Shown here: piece by piece, positions 17,344-26,310 of the stretch
Layout of the letters: every line of letters starts with the position of its first letter
Position numbering within the stretch: position 1 is the first letter of the stretch
Assembly: GCA_964441505.1 (NCBI GenBank)
Contig: CAYTUV010000002.1
Location: 62,001-126,000, forward strand
Reading direction: 5' to 3'
DNA length: 64,000 bases
Source of the DNA: Fen-1258 sp964441505
Lineage (GTDB): Bacteria; Bacteroidota; Ignavibacteria; Ignavibacteriales; Melioribacteraceae
Notes under the pieces: generated by a model
Told to the model about the DNA's origin: nothing
Seen by the model: the letters and a program-made list of their open reading frames with translations, nothing else
Database searches by the model: none
Program-made: the position numbers and the translations under genes

Positions 17344-19623
17344 CTAGAACTCCATACTCACGCCAATTGAAGGTAGCAATCCGATTGATGACTGATCATC
17401 AATCATCCCTTTTCGGTAATCCCATCGTATGTTATTTGTGTTTTTGTTATTGTAGATGTTTTGTATATCTATATAGGTTATCAGCGCCCAGCCTTCAAAA
17501 TCCCATCGTCTGTCAACTCTAAGATCCAGCGAATGAAGAGAATTAAACCGGCCGGTGTTGTAATTTGCTACACTTTGTGTCCCATCGTTATTAAACGGCG
17601 TATATGGATTTCCGGTGGCAAATCTGAATTTCATCGATGCTTCCCACTTTTTATTGAAGATATAACCTGCAGTCAGATTCACAATCCAATTTTGACCAAA
17701 GCTTCCGGAACGTTTTACTCCATCAAGTGCTTTGAAGTTTGATTCGCTCCATGTAGCACTGATAATTCCGTAGAGCGGTGTGTCAGATGATTTTTTTTGT
17801 ATCGATAATTCAACACCATGAACTTCTCCTGAACCCGAACTGACAAGTTTTTCCAGACCAAATGAAGCAAAATTTTCATCACCGCCGCCATAACCAGCAC
17901 CCGTATTTGCTAAGACCAGATATGGCCTTAAAACACTTGCGGGATAATTTTTGTATTCTTTATAAAAGCCCTCGACTTTCATTCGTATGTCATCTTGTAA
18001 TCTTCTTTCATAACCGAGGACAAACTGATTAACCCGTACAGCCTTCAGATTTTTGTTTTGCTCATCAGCCACAAGCCAGATATATGAAGGGCTCTGGTGA
18101 TAAACACCGGCGCTGAAGTTTATGCTTGCCAAATCACTGAACATATAGGCAATCGCAAACCTTGGACTTACATAAAAACTTGTACTGATCTCACTGAAGT
18201 AATCGCCCCTTACACCAACATTTATTCTGAATTTATCCAACATTGTATTTGAGTACTGTGTGTACAATCCCAACTTGGTAAAATTCCTTTGGGTATTCAG
18301 TGAAGTAATGCTTAATCTTTCTCCAAACGTTGTAATGAAATTAGGGAGTTTGATATCTGCCGAAAATTTAATCAGCTTGGTAGAGGCGCCTATATTTAAC
18401 TCAGAAGTAGAGGATACTTTATAGATTAGGTCACCTTTCAACTCATTCTCTCCTTCACGAGATTTATTCAGAAAGATTGGGTTCAGTAATGTATCTCGTT
18501 GTGAAGAGTCAAAGTCGGTGAAATTTCTGCTAAGGCTTATATTGAAAAAGCCTTTTTCAAACAGATGTCTATAAGATAGACCTGATACATAAGTGTTCTG
18601 ATTTGAACCGAGAATTCTTGAATTCTCGTAAAAGTCTTCCGAGTCTTTGTTATTAAATTTCACTTTATCAAATGCACCAATGAACAAATATGAAATCCGG
18701 TTTTTCTCGTCAAGATCAAAAGTAAATTTTGTAAGCGCATCATAATACTCGGGTACAAAATTGAAACCCGCAGCGTTAAAAATAAAATCGAGATAACTTC
18801 TGCGTACAGAAAGAATAAAGTCTCCCTTTCGTCCTATAGGTCCTTCAAGATTCAAACCGAATTGTGATGCGGCAATAGTTCCTTTACCGCCCAGCCGGTC
18901 TTTTCTTCCGTCCCTTGTATCAATAGTTAGTACTGATGATAGTTTATCACCGTAGAGAGAGGAGAATCCTCCGCTTGAAAAACTGGTTTCCCTTACAAAA
19001 TCTAAATTAATAAAGCTCAATGGTCCTCCTGTTGCGCCCTGGCTTCCGAAGTGGTTTATATTTGGGACAACAAAGCCATCAACTATATATAGATTTTCAG
19101 AAGGTGCGCCGCCTCTAACAATTAAATCATTCCTGCCTGCACTTGCCTGTGCAACACCAGGCAATATGGAAAGAGCACGCACAACATCTTCAAATCCCCC
19201 CGGTGTTCGGCGGATTTCTTCATAACTTAAGTGAGTAACACCTCCAATCTCACTTGGATCCATCTCGAAATAATCTGATCGTACTGTAATTTCATTAAAT
19301 TCGATCAGAGATGTCGTCAATTTTATCATCAGATCTGTTGGTCTTGCGCTGTTGACAATCACATCGGGTTTTATAATCGTTTGATATCCAACGGCAGATA
19401 TACGAATCTGATAGGTGCCGATTTCAACGTTAGATATTTGAAAATCTCCTTCAAGATTTGTTGAGGCTCCCAATGTTGACCCGATTATTTGAACATTAAC
19501 TCCGGGTATAGGTTCTTTTGATACTTCATCAACAATTTTTCCGGAAATAATTCCTTTCATATTCTGAGCAGGTGTATTAGAAAATAGTAAAGTGAGAGCA
19601 ATTAAGACAGTTAGGTATTTCAT
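17344..19623 (-). CDS. TonB-dependent outer-membrane receptor with CarboxypepD_reg-like domain
   Basis: 759 residues: a signal peptide to about residue 19, a carboxypeptidase-regulatory-like beta-sandwich at about 24-105 ('GKIVDEVSKEPIPGVNVQIIGSTLGASTNLEG'), a plug domain at about 115-240 ('GGFEDVVRALSILPGVAQAS', 'LIVRGGAPSENLYIVDGF') and a barrel to the end, finishing with an aromatic residue (SMEF). It would import a ligand across the outer membrane using TonB energy. No SusD-like partner is adjacent, so it is probably not a polysaccharide-utilisation receptor. It converges with the sigma-54 regulator. The ligand is unknown. Confidence 0.88.
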   Translation of the reverse strand: MKYLTVLIALTLLFSNTPAQNMKGIISGKIVDEVSKEPIPGVNVQIIGSTLGASTNLEGDFQISNVEIGTYQIRISAVGYQTIIKPDVIVNSARPTDLMIKLTTSLIEFNEITVRSDYFEMDPSEIGGVTHLSYEEIRRTPGGFEDVVRALSILPGVAQASAGRNDLIVRGGAPSENLYIVDGFVVPNINHFGSQGATGGPLSFINLDFVRETSFSSGGFSSLYGDKLSSVLTIDTRDGRKDRLGGKGTIAASQFGLNLEGPIGRKGDFILSVRRSYLDFIFNAAGFNFVPEYYDALTKFTFDLDEKNRISYLFIGAFDKVKFNNKDSEDFYENSRILGSNQNTYVSGLSYRHLFEKGFFNISLSRNFTDFDSSQRDTLLNPIFLNKSREGENELKGDLIYKVSSTSELNIGASTKLIKFSADIKLPNFITTFGERLSITSLNTQRNFTKLGLYTQYSNTMLDKFRINVGVRGDYFSEISTSFYVSPRFAIAYMFSDLASINFSAGVYHQSPSYIWLVADEQNKNLKAVRVNQFVLGYERRLQDDIRMKVEGFYKEYKNYPASVLRPYLVLANTGAGYGGGDENFASFGLEKLVSSGSGEVHGVELSIQKKSSDTPLYGIISATWSESNFKALDGVKRSGSFGQNWIVNLTAGYIFNKKWEASMKFRFATGNPYTPFNNDGTQSVANYNTGRFNSLHSLDLRVDRRWDFEGWALITYIDIQNIYNNKNTNNIRWDYRKGMIDDQSSIGLLPSIGVSMEF

Positions 19624-19764
19624 ATTCCTCTAAATGGTTTTAATTTATTGTCAGCTAAACACACCCAAAGTTAAATAAGTTTCCTAGATGTTACTTTTAG
19701 ATCTATGCTGAATTAAAATATAATTTATTATATTTGACTCAGTTTTCATCTATAATCGAAGGGC

Positions 19765-21255
19765 ATGGAAAAGGATAAGATCAATTTCGAAGTCTTGAAA
19801 GAGTTTAATAGTGGATTCGATAATATTTTCTTTTCGATTGCATATATCGACGGATCGAGGGAGGATTTTGTTTCTGATTCCATTGAGCAAATTACCGGCT
19901 ATACTGCTGCAGAGATAATCAGTTTTCCTGATCGACATCACTCACTAATCTGCGAAGAAGACCAGCTTCAGGTCAGAAAAAGTCTTGAAAAATTTGAACC
20001 TGATAGTTCGAAAAATTCATTTGAATTAAACTACAGAATTACTTCTAAATCTGGTAAACAGGTCTGGCTGAAGGAATTTGTACGAATCGATCGCGAAGAG
20101 GATGGAACCGCAGCAATAGAGAAGAGAAGTCTGGTGTTAGACGTTACCAACATTAAATCTTCGGAATCGGAACTTCAGAAATCGATGGATAGTCTTCGTG
20201 AGATGAATATTTCAAAGGACAAATTTATTTCGATCGTATCCCATGATTTGCGTGCACCTTTTACAACACTTCTCGGCTTTTCCGAAATTCTGCTCAATGA
20301 GCAGGACATCACCGAAGATGAACGTAATGAATATATCCGTTATATATATGATGCGTCTAAGTCTCAGCTCAATCTGATCAATTGTCTGCTTGATTGGTCC
20401 CGATTGCAAACCGGCAGAATTAAAGTCGAACCGGTCCGCTTGAATGTAAAATCTGTTGTTTCTACGGCTGTTACTCCACTGACGGGAGATGCAGTCAGAA
20501 AAAACATAGATGTAAAAATTGAGATTCCTGTTGATCTTTATATTAACGCCGACGATCGTCTGATAAGTCAGGCAATTGTAAATTTAGCAACAAATGCAAT
20601 CAAGTTTACGCCGGAAGGAAAAGAGATTCACCTTTCCTCAAGCAGATTCAAAGAGGGAATGATCGAAATTGTAATAAAGGATGAAGGACTTGGTATATCG
20701 GAAGAGAATCAAACAAAACTATTTAAGATAGACCAGAAATTTTCTCTCGTTGGGACTAATGGCGAAAAAGGAAGCGGGCTTGGTTTAACTTTAGTGAAAG
20801 AAATTATAGAGAAACATGGCGGACAAGTTTGGTTCTATTCGCAAATCGGCGAAGGAAGTGAATTTCATTTTACCGTACCTGAGGCAAATAACCTGGTTTT
20901 GTTGGTTGAAGATGACGAGGCAATCAGAGCACTTTATAAAAAAATAATCGAGCAGGCTCTTCCAAATTTCGAAGTTAAATTTGCCAATAACGGTTATGAG
21001 GCTATTGGAATGTATAGGGACCTTTTGCCTACAATTATTATAACAGACCATGATATGCCGCTGATGAACGGAATTCAGTTAGTTGAAGCAATACAGAAAA
21101 AGGAATCGAACAGAACTGTTCCTATAATAGTTGTCTCCGCTAAACTCAACGATGAGATTACTAAAAAATATTTACGACTTGGTGTTGATAAAATTATTTC
21201 TAAACCGGTAGAACATGAATTACTAGTACAACAGATTAGAGAATGTCTATATTAG
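19765..21255 (+). CDS. PAS sensor histidine kinase fused to a receiver domain (hybrid kinase)
   Basis: 496 residues, soluble. A PAS domain (about 20-135) is followed by HisKA with 'SIVSHDLRAPFTTLLGFSEIL', an ATPase domain with 'NLATNAIKFTPEGKEI', 'KDEGLGISEENQ' and 'GSGLGLTLVKEI', and a C-terminal receiver (about 375-495) with 'LLVEDDEAI', the phospho-acceptor Asp in 'IIITDHDMPLMNG' and Lys in 'IISKPVE'. No output domain is present, so it probably passes phosphate to a separate protein or works through a phosphotransfer relay. AAGGG precedes the ATG. It is divergent from the TonB receptor, with a shared intergenic promoter region of 141 bp. Confidence 0.9.
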   Translation: MEKDKINFEVLKEFNSGFDNIFFSIAYIDGSREDFVSDSIEQITGYTAAEIISFPDRHHSLICEEDQLQVRKSLEKFEPDSSKNSFELNYRITSKSGKQVWLKEFVRIDREEDGTAAIEKRSLVLDVTNIKSSESELQKSMDSLREMNISKDKFISIVSHDLRAPFTTLLGFSEILLNEQDITEDERNEYIRYIYDASKSQLNLINCLLDWSRLQTGRIKVEPVRLNVKSVVSTAVTPLTGDAVRKNIDVKIEIPVDLYINADDRLISQAIVNLATNAIKFTPEGKEIHLSSSRFKEGMIEIVIKDEGLGISEENQTKLFKIDQKFSLVGTNGEKGSGLGLTLVKEIIEKHGGQVWFYSQIGEGSEFHFTVPEANNLVLLVEDDEAIRALYKKIIEQALPNFEVKFANNGYEAIGMYRDLLPTIIITDHDMPLMNGIQLVEAIQKKESNRTVPIIVVSAKLNDEITKKYLRLGVDKIISKPVEHELLVQQIRECLY

Positions 21256-21300
21256 ACTAGGGTTTATCAAAATTCTCAATTCTAACAAAGCTGAAAAAAA

Positions 21301-21822
21301 ATGACTGCCGATAGTGATACTATTTCAAAACATTGGTTTGCCCTCTACACAAAACCGCGTCACGAGTTCAAAGCTGCCTTACAACTTGAGAGCGTATCAA
21401 TTGAGCATTATCTCCCTACTATGACCGTTAAGAGACAATGGAGCGACAGAAAGAAAAAGGTTACCGAGCCATTATTCCGCGGTTATATTTTCATTCATAC
21501 AGACGAAAAAAAACGGATGCTCGCAGTGTCACAATCAACAATTGTCAAAACGGTTTGTTTTAACGGGAAGCCCTCGGTAATTCCTGAGTGGCAGATTGAA
21601 AGTCTCAAAAAAATGCTGATCGAGAATCCCGATGTCTTTGTCAGCGATAAAATAGAAGTCGGCTCAAAAGTTAAAATCATAGATGGTCCATTCAAAGATG
21701 TGGTTGGCGTTGTAACAGGTTCACAAGAGGACAAATGGCTAGCCGTTTCAGTTGAATTATTGAGATGTTCCGTCATGGTCAGACTTCCGAAAGAAAGCGT
21801 TATCAAATCTCTCGAAAAGTAA
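21301..21822 (+). CDS. NusG-like transcription antiterminator (UpxY/RfaH group)
   Basis: 173 residues: an NGN domain at about 8-105 ('HWFALYTKPRHEFKAALQL', 'EPLFRGYIFIH') and a KOW motif near residues 120-150 ('VGSKVKIIDGPFKDVVGVVTG'). Specialised NusG paralogues of this size, such as UpxY in Bacteroides, bind elongating RNA polymerase and allow read-through of long surface-polysaccharide operons. Here it is not the first gene of a polysaccharide operon: it follows a hybrid kinase and precedes a YhaM-like nuclease. Its target may be the sugar cluster about 9 kb upstream or another locus. A housekeeping NusG is less likely without secE and ribosomal genes nearby. Confidence 0.82.
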   Translation: MTADSDTISKHWFALYTKPRHEFKAALQLESVSIEHYLPTMTVKRQWSDRKKKVTEPLFRGYIFIHTDEKKRMLAVSQSTIVKTVCFNGKPSVIPEWQIESLKKMLIENPDVFVSDKIEVGSKVKIIDGPFKDVVGVVTGSQEDKWLAVSVELLRCSVMVRLPKESVIKSLEK

Positions 21823-21886
21823 TATTTTCCTATCCAGTTATTTTTTTTAGTAAATTGAAATACAACAAAGGGCACGTATTCCAATT

Positions 21887-22849
21887 ATGTTAGATCAAAA
21901 ACCACTTAATGAGTTTTCAGTAGGTGATGAACTTCTGATATTTCTCATCGTAAGCAAATGTGAAGTAAAAACTTCTAAGAATGGAAAATTATTTCTTAAT
22001 CTCGAACTAAGAGATAAATCTGTGGCACTCCCCTCCAAAGTATGGGATAATGCAGAAGAGTATGCAAAGAAGTTGAAAGAAGGAACGGTTGTAAAGGTTG
22101 CAGGGCTCGTTGAAGATTTTAATGGTTCACCTCAAATAAAAATTGATAAGATCCGTCCGGCTCTTGAAAATGATAATGTAAAACCGGAAGATTTTCTTCC
22201 AATATCCCGCCGCCCTCTTACTGAAATGATAGATGAGCTAAATAAAGTAATTGATTCGCTTACCGATCCCTACTTAAGCGAGCTGGTAAAAAAAATTCTA
22301 TCCGGTGAAGGACTGGAAAAATACTTCCGTACTCCGGCTGGTAAAGGATGGCATCATGCCTATATTCATGGTTTACTTGAACATACTCTTGAGATGGTTC
22401 GCATTTGTGAATTAATGTGTTCAATTCATCTGGACCTGAGACGCGATTTATTAATATGCGGTGCACTGCTACACGACTTTGGCAAGACAGAAGAATTGAC
22501 TTACGATTCGGTATTTGATTATTCGGATAAAGGAAAATTAATTGGTCACATAATGATTGGTGCACTTACAGTAGAAAAAGTTGCGGCATCAATTCCCGAT
22601 TTTCCCGAAGATTTAAAAATCCATTTGATTCATCTCGTGCTAAGTCATCAGGGTAAGTTGGAGTTTGCATCGCCGGTTGAACCTAAGACCCTGGAAGCAA
22701 TAGTTCTCTATCAGGCTGATGAGCTTAGCGCCAAAACCAACGCATATAAATACGCAATTGAAGCAGATAAGAATAAGGGCAGCCGATGGACGAGGTATCT
22801 TCCATTGGCTGAAACAGCACTATTTATTCCTGAAAAAGAATCAAACTAA
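21887..22849 (+). CDS. YhaM-like 3'-5' exoribonuclease (OB fold plus HD domain)
   Basis: 320 residues, the family's normal length. An OB-fold nucleic-acid-binding domain covers about 10-95 ('FLNLELRDKSVALPSKVWDNAEEYA'). An HD phosphohydrolase domain covers about 145-290, with 'HHAYIHGLLEHTLEMVRI' supplying the first histidines and 'CGALLHDFGKTEEL' the HD pair. YhaM of Firmicutes degrades RNA and single-stranded DNA from the 3' end using a divalent metal. Homologues outside Firmicutes are usually annotated in the same way without experimental support. It is followed 50 bases later by a secreted TPR protein in the same orientation. Confidence 0.8.
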   Translation: MLDQKPLNEFSVGDELLIFLIVSKCEVKTSKNGKLFLNLELRDKSVALPSKVWDNAEEYAKKLKEGTVVKVAGLVEDFNGSPQIKIDKIRPALENDNVKPEDFLPISRRPLTEMIDELNKVIDSLTDPYLSELVKKILSGEGLEKYFRTPAGKGWHHAYIHGLLEHTLEMVRICELMCSIHLDLRRDLLICGALLHDFGKTEELTYDSVFDYSDKGKLIGHIMIGALTVEKVAASIPDFPEDLKIHLIHLVLSHQGKLEFASPVEPKTLEAIVLYQADELSAKTNAYKYAIEADKNKGSRWTRYLPLAETALFIPEKESN

Positions 22850-22899
22850 ACAGATTCATGATAAATAAATTATTCACCCAATCAATCGAGGAATGTATC

Positions 22900-23685
22900 A
22901 TGGTAAAAACAAACCGACCTTTCTTTTTACTAATCATTTTCATTTTATCATCCTTTTTGAGAGTAAACGCTCAATCGCTAGACGCTCTTCTGGAGGACGG
23001 GGAGAAATATTACAAGCAATTCAACAATGAAAAAGCACTCGAGGCTTTTCAGAAAGCTGAGAAAATAGATCCTACCAATATTGAAGTTTTATGGCGCCTA
23101 TCCAGAACATATGTTGAGATCGCAGATAAAATGCCAACAAGCACCGGCGAACAGGAAGACGCTCAACTTGAGGTGTATAAGAAAGCACTTGAATATGCGG
23201 ACAAAGCAATTAAAAAAGATGATGGTAATTCTGTAGGTCATCTCCGTCGCGCTATTGCAAACGGAAAGATCGCGCTCTTTAAAGGTATTTTTTCTGTAGC
23301 CGGAGTCGTTAATTCTGTACGGGCAGATGTTGAAAAATCGATTCAACTCGGTAACGGCGGTAATTTTATTCAGGGTGTGGCTCATTATGTTCTTGCGAGA
23401 ACTCATGCTAAGACAAGTGATAAATGGAAACCTGCACGATCTGTACTAGGACTCGGCTGGGCAGATAATGAAATTGCAATAGCTGAATACAAAAAAGCAA
23501 TTCAGTTGTATCCAACCTACATAATGTTTTATGTTGATTACGCAATCTCTCTTATTCGCGAAGATGATTATAATACAGCCCGTGAAATGTTAAACAAAGC
23601 ATTAAAGACACCAATTGCACACCAAGATGATGAAAAACGTCTGGCTGAAGCCAAGAAATTGTTAAACGATATAAAAGACGAATAG
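22900..23685 (+). CDS. Exported tetratricopeptide-repeat protein
   Basis: The start at ATG 22900 has GAGGAA about 6-8 bases upstream and gives a normal signal peptide (TNRPFFLLIIFILSSFLRVNAQ); the frame from 22858 would add 14 unlikely residues. The mature protein of about 235 residues contains TPR-type helical pairs, for example 'YYKQFNNEKALEAFQKAEKIDPTNIEVLWRLSRTYVEIA' near the N-terminus and 'YKKAIQLYPTYIMFYVDYAISLIREDDYNTAREMLNKAL' near the C-terminus. TPRs mediate protein contacts. A periplasmic scaffold is likely and the partner is unknown. A strong hairpin lies 20 bases after the stop codon. Confidence 0.72.
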   Translation: MVKTNRPFFLLIIFILSSFLRVNAQSLDALLEDGEKYYKQFNNEKALEAFQKAEKIDPTNIEVLWRLSRTYVEIADKMPTSTGEQEDAQLEVYKKALEYADKAIKKDDGNSVGHLRRAIANGKIALFKGIFSVAGVVNSVRADVEKSIQLGNGGNFIQGVAHYVLARTHAKTSDKWKPARSVLGLGWADNEIAIAEYKKAIQLYPTYIMFYVDYAISLIREDDYNTAREMLNKALKTPIAHQDDEKRLAEAKKLLNDIKDE

Positions 23686-23705
23686 TTTATTCCAAATCAT
23701 TCTGA

Positions 23706-23729
23706 GTCCTCCCGATTTTTCGGGAGGAC
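23706..23729 (+). terminator. Stem-loop downstream of the TPR gene
   Basis: GTCCTCCCG and CGGGAGGAC form a perfect 9-bp GC-rich stem around a 6-base ATTTTT loop, starting 20 bases after the TPR stop codon. No long T tract follows, so it may be an incomplete intrinsic terminator or a 3'-end-protecting hairpin. Confidence 0.6.
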
Positions 23730-23809
23730 ATCATTTCCCAAAACATATTCTGATACATCACTTCTACTAAAGAAAATGAACTTTTCAGAATGATAAACTA
23801 ATTCTGATA

Positions 23810-24550
23810 ATGCAATTCAAAAAAGAATTTCTCGATAAATTAAAGAGCGCAAAAAAAATTGTATTCTTTACCGGAGCCGGAATATCTGCTGAGAGCGGTA
23901 TTTCAACTTTCCGTGGGAAAGATGGTATCTGGAACAAGATGAAGCCGGAGGAATTAGCAAACTTCGGTGCTTTTATGCGGAACCCTGATTTAGTCTGGGA
24001 ATGGTACCAGCACAGGAGAGATATTATCAATAAAGTAGTCCCGAATCCCGGACACGCTGCAATCGCCGAACTTGAAAAATATTTTGAAGTCTCAGTTGTT
24101 ACACAAAATATTGACAATCTGCATAGGCGTGCCGGATCCAAAACAGTCTACGAACTCCACGGAAACATCGAAAGAAATTTCTGCATTGAGTGCCATTCCT
24201 TTTACAATTCCGAAGATCTTGAAATAACAGTCACCTCACCAAAATGTGCAAAGTGTGGCGGACTCATTCGCCCCGATGTTGTTTGGTTTGGTGAAATGCT
24301 TCCACAGGATCAATTCGACGAAGGAGAAAGAGCAGCCCAGTGGAGCGATCTCTGCTTTGTAGTTGGAACATCTGCCGTAGTTTACCCCGCAGCATATATT
24401 CCGATTTCCGCGAAACAGGCGGGATCGTATGTCGTTGAAATTAATATAGAACCTACAGAGATAACCCAATATGCCGATTATTCACTCTTCGGAAAATCGG
24501 GAGAAATTTTACCCATGATTTTAGATGAGGTAAGAAAATTTGCCGGGTAA
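23810..24550 (+). CDS. cobB: NAD-dependent protein deacylase (sirtuin, Sir2/CobB class III)
   Basis: 246 residues, the normal bacterial sirtuin length. The NAD-binding motif is 'FTGAGISAESGISTFRGKDG', followed by 'TQNIDNLHRRAG' and the catalytic His in 'VYELHGN'. Four zinc-binding cysteines occur as C-x2-C pairs (CIEC and CAKC), and the C-terminal Rossmann part has 'VVGTSAVVYPA' and 'VEINIEP'. It removes acyl groups from lysines with release of nicotinamide. Bacterial class III sirtuins with Tyr and Arg in the substrate pocket prefer succinyl-lysine; here 'WEWYQHRRDI' supplies a Y-x2-R arrangement that fits a desuccinylase. Confidence 0.92.
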   Translation: MQFKKEFLDKLKSAKKIVFFTGAGISAESGISTFRGKDGIWNKMKPEELANFGAFMRNPDLVWEWYQHRRDIINKVVPNPGHAAIAELEKYFEVSVVTQNIDNLHRRAGSKTVYELHGNIERNFCIECHSFYNSEDLEITVTSPKCAKCGGLIRPDVVWFGEMLPQDQFDEGERAAQWSDLCFVVGTSAVVYPAAYIPISAKQAGSYVVEINIEPTEITQYADYSLFGKSGEILPMILDEVRKFAG

Positions 24551-24610
24551 TATGTTTGCCTCTCAATTTGAAACTGGCGTTAGATAGCGATCAAATTATT
24601 ATCTGATATC

Positions 24611-24636
24611 TTCACAATTGATTTTCAAATTGTGAA
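24611..24636 (+). terminator. Possible terminator after the sirtuin gene
   Basis: TTCACAATT and AATTGTGAA form a 9-bp AT-rich stem around an 8-base loop, starting 60 bases after the stop codon and followed by AAGTTTTTATT. The T-rich tail supports termination, but the stem is weak. Confidence 0.45.
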
Positions 24637-24685
24637 AAGTTTTTATTCTTTGGTAGGCTTTGAATAAATTGTCGAGTGACAACAG

Positions 24686-24705
24686 ACTTCTAATGCATTA
24701 GAAGT
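24686..24705. promoter_or_regulatory. Perfect 20-bp palindrome
   Basis: Ten bases, ACTTCTAATG, are followed directly by their exact reverse complement. It lies in the non-coding interval between the sirtuin gene and the 3' end of the small ORF at 24850-25047. A loop-free perfect dyad of this size looks more like a binding site for a dimeric regulator than a terminator. The rest of 24551-24849 shows no other recognisable feature. Confidence 0.4.
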
Positions 24706-24849
24706 TGTCTGACGCGTTAATTTGCACCAGTGGATCGATTGTTAAACCCGTTTTTGTAAATACAGCAAACTATGCAGACGACACCTATAGCAGATAAATC
24801 AGTCATAAATAATTTTGATTTTTCAAAATGTGTCACTTGTTTCCCGGTT

Positions 24850-25047
24850 TCAGTCGGTTCGTGTGTCACTTTTCACATTTTTACTTGCCGCTTCCGAGAT
24901 CTTAACTGCAAGGGCTTTTGCCTTTTCCGATATTTCCGCTTTATAAGATGGAAAGTTCACCGGTTCAACAGCTTGCTGAGCTTTGATCAAATCTCTCTTT
25001 GTGACCGGCGGATCTTTATAAATTAACCCAACCGTATTGATTTCCAT
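24850..25047 (-). CDS. Small conserved-looking protein, 65 residues, unknown
   Basis: The start codon has a near-consensus ribosome-binding site (AAGGAGAAGGG directly upstream of the ATG), which is the main reason for believing this ORF. The product is hydrophilic, with no signal or membrane segment. It starts MEINTVGLIYKDPPVTKRD and has a helical C-terminal part containing 'ISEKAKALAVKISEAA'. A segment like 'I-S-x-x-A-K-x-L-A' also occurs in FlgM anti-sigma-28 factors of this group, but the match is too short to assign. It stands alone, with about 390 bp of non-coding sequence upstream. Confidence 0.55.
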   Translation of the reverse strand: MEINTVGLIYKDPPVTKRDLIKAQQAVEPVNFPSYKAEISEKAKALAVKISEAASKNVKSDTRTD

Positions 25048-25438
25048 TTCCCTTCTCCTTAATTGTTAGCTGAGAAGTCTTCTGTCGTCGTAATATTGGC
25101 TCTCAGAAATATTATCGAAATAATTAGAATAAACTTTAATCCTATCCATCTCTAATCCCTCTCCCCGGTGGAAAATCAATAATTCGGTTCAAAAGGCGAT
25201 CTTTTGGGCTAAAATGAATTGAGAGTTGAATAGAATCATTAAGCAGTTCTTACTGCAATTGAGGGGGTTTTTATCCAAATTTCAAAATTTTCAGGCAAGA
25301 ATTTTCATTGAAATAATAGCACCGGTTGAGTAACCAATTATTTAATCCTTCCGAAATAATGGAATATCTTATTGGTTTATTTTCCTACTAAAAAGTTTCA
25401 GTAGAAATTGATCCTTCGCGGAAATAGCTGGACAGATT
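25048..25438. other. Non-coding interval upstream of the small ORF
   Basis: This 391-bp AT-rich stretch must hold the promoter of the small ORF on the minus strand and the transcript end of the transglycosylase gene. No clear hairpin, repeat or coding relic was recognised in it. Confidence 0.5.
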
Positions 25439-26002
25439 CTATTTTGTAAAATCTTTATGATATTTTTTTATTCGCTCAACATAATTGAGCGTTTCTTGGT
25501 ATCTCCATCTCGGAACCTTATGAGCAACATTAGATATAGATCCCCAAGACTTGTGATCCAAGCTGTCATACTTAGCTCTCATTTGAGCTTTGAGTATTGT
25601 TCCCTTACCTGCATTGTAGCTGCCGAATGTGAAATTCATTTTTTCAGATTCAGCCTCAACTTCCTGCCAGCTTTTAAATAAATATCTATCATAGTAAATA
25701 CCAGCCGCAATGTTCCATTCGGGATCTTCTATCTGAACAAAGTCTGGATTTCTGCTTTGCACTTCTTTAAAAGTTGAGGGCATTAATTGCATAACACCTC
25801 GGGCACCCACTTGACTTATAGCATCCGGCGATAACCCGCTTTCAGCAATCCCCTGAGCTTTGAATATTTTCCAATCGAAACCAGGGCCAAAAAATCTTTT
25901 ACTATATTTTTTGAATGATTCATCATATTTCGAAAAGTGCTTCTGACCAAAAGAAAGGCTGCTTAAGAACACTAGCAGACCGAAGAGAATCCATTTTTTC
26001 AA
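25439..26002 (-). CDS. Lytic transglycosylase (SLT domain), exported
   Basis: 187 residues with a signal peptide (KKWILFGLLVFLSSLSFGQ) and one SLT domain. The catalytic Glu lies in 'FKAQGIAESGLSPDAIS'. 'GARGVMQLMPSTFKEV' is the second conserved motif, and 'FTFGSYNAGKGTI' the third (N-A-G). Such enzymes cleave the MurNAc-GlcNAc bond of peptidoglycan with formation of 1,6-anhydro ends. The domain order and length fit the small MltE/Slt family rather than large Slt70. It overlaps the upstream DUF350 gene by 4 bp, so the two are co-translated, and it forms the tail of the minus-strand signalling block. Confidence 0.85.
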   Translation of the reverse strand: MKKWILFGLLVFLSSLSFGQKHFSKYDESFKKYSKRFFGPGFDWKIFKAQGIAESGLSPDAISQVGARGVMQLMPSTFKEVQSRNPDFVQIEDPEWNIAAGIYYDRYLFKSWQEVEAESEKMNFTFGSYNAGKGTILKAQMRAKYDSLDHKSWGSISNVAHKVPRWRYQETLNYVERIKKYHKDFTK

Positions 26003-26202
26003 TTTAATGATCCGGCAATAATTAATGCTATGGCTATAAATATTGCGGCGATAAAAATAGCTACAGCGATGTTTCCCTTCTTTAATTCGTCTTCAAAATT
26101 AATCCTTGGCGAAAGCAAATCGAACAATCTATAAGAAACGAACATAAGCACCACTCCTATAACAGCATAAAGAACATTCAAACCAATAATTGTCCATTCC
26201 AT
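25999..26202 (-). CDS. DUF350 small membrane protein
   Basis: 67 residues with two membrane-spanning segments (about 5-25 and 45-65) joined by a short charged loop that contains 'FEDELKKGNIAVAIFIAAIFIAIAL'. The L-K-K-G-N-x-A-V-A pattern is typical of DUF350 (UPF0719), usually found as one or two copies and of unknown function. It overlaps the transglycosylase start by 4 bp. Confidence 0.72.
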   Translation of the reverse strand: MEWTIIGLNVLYAVIGVVLMFVSYRLFDLLSPRINFEDELKKGNIAVAIFIAAIFIAIALIIAGSLN

Positions 26203-26310
26203 ATAACTCTCCTTCTGTTTTGTGTCTAAAGATAAAACTAATTATAAAAACATTGAACTATTAAATATGTTATTACTAAGAATTTACTGAAGAGTTAAAA
26301 GTAATCATTA

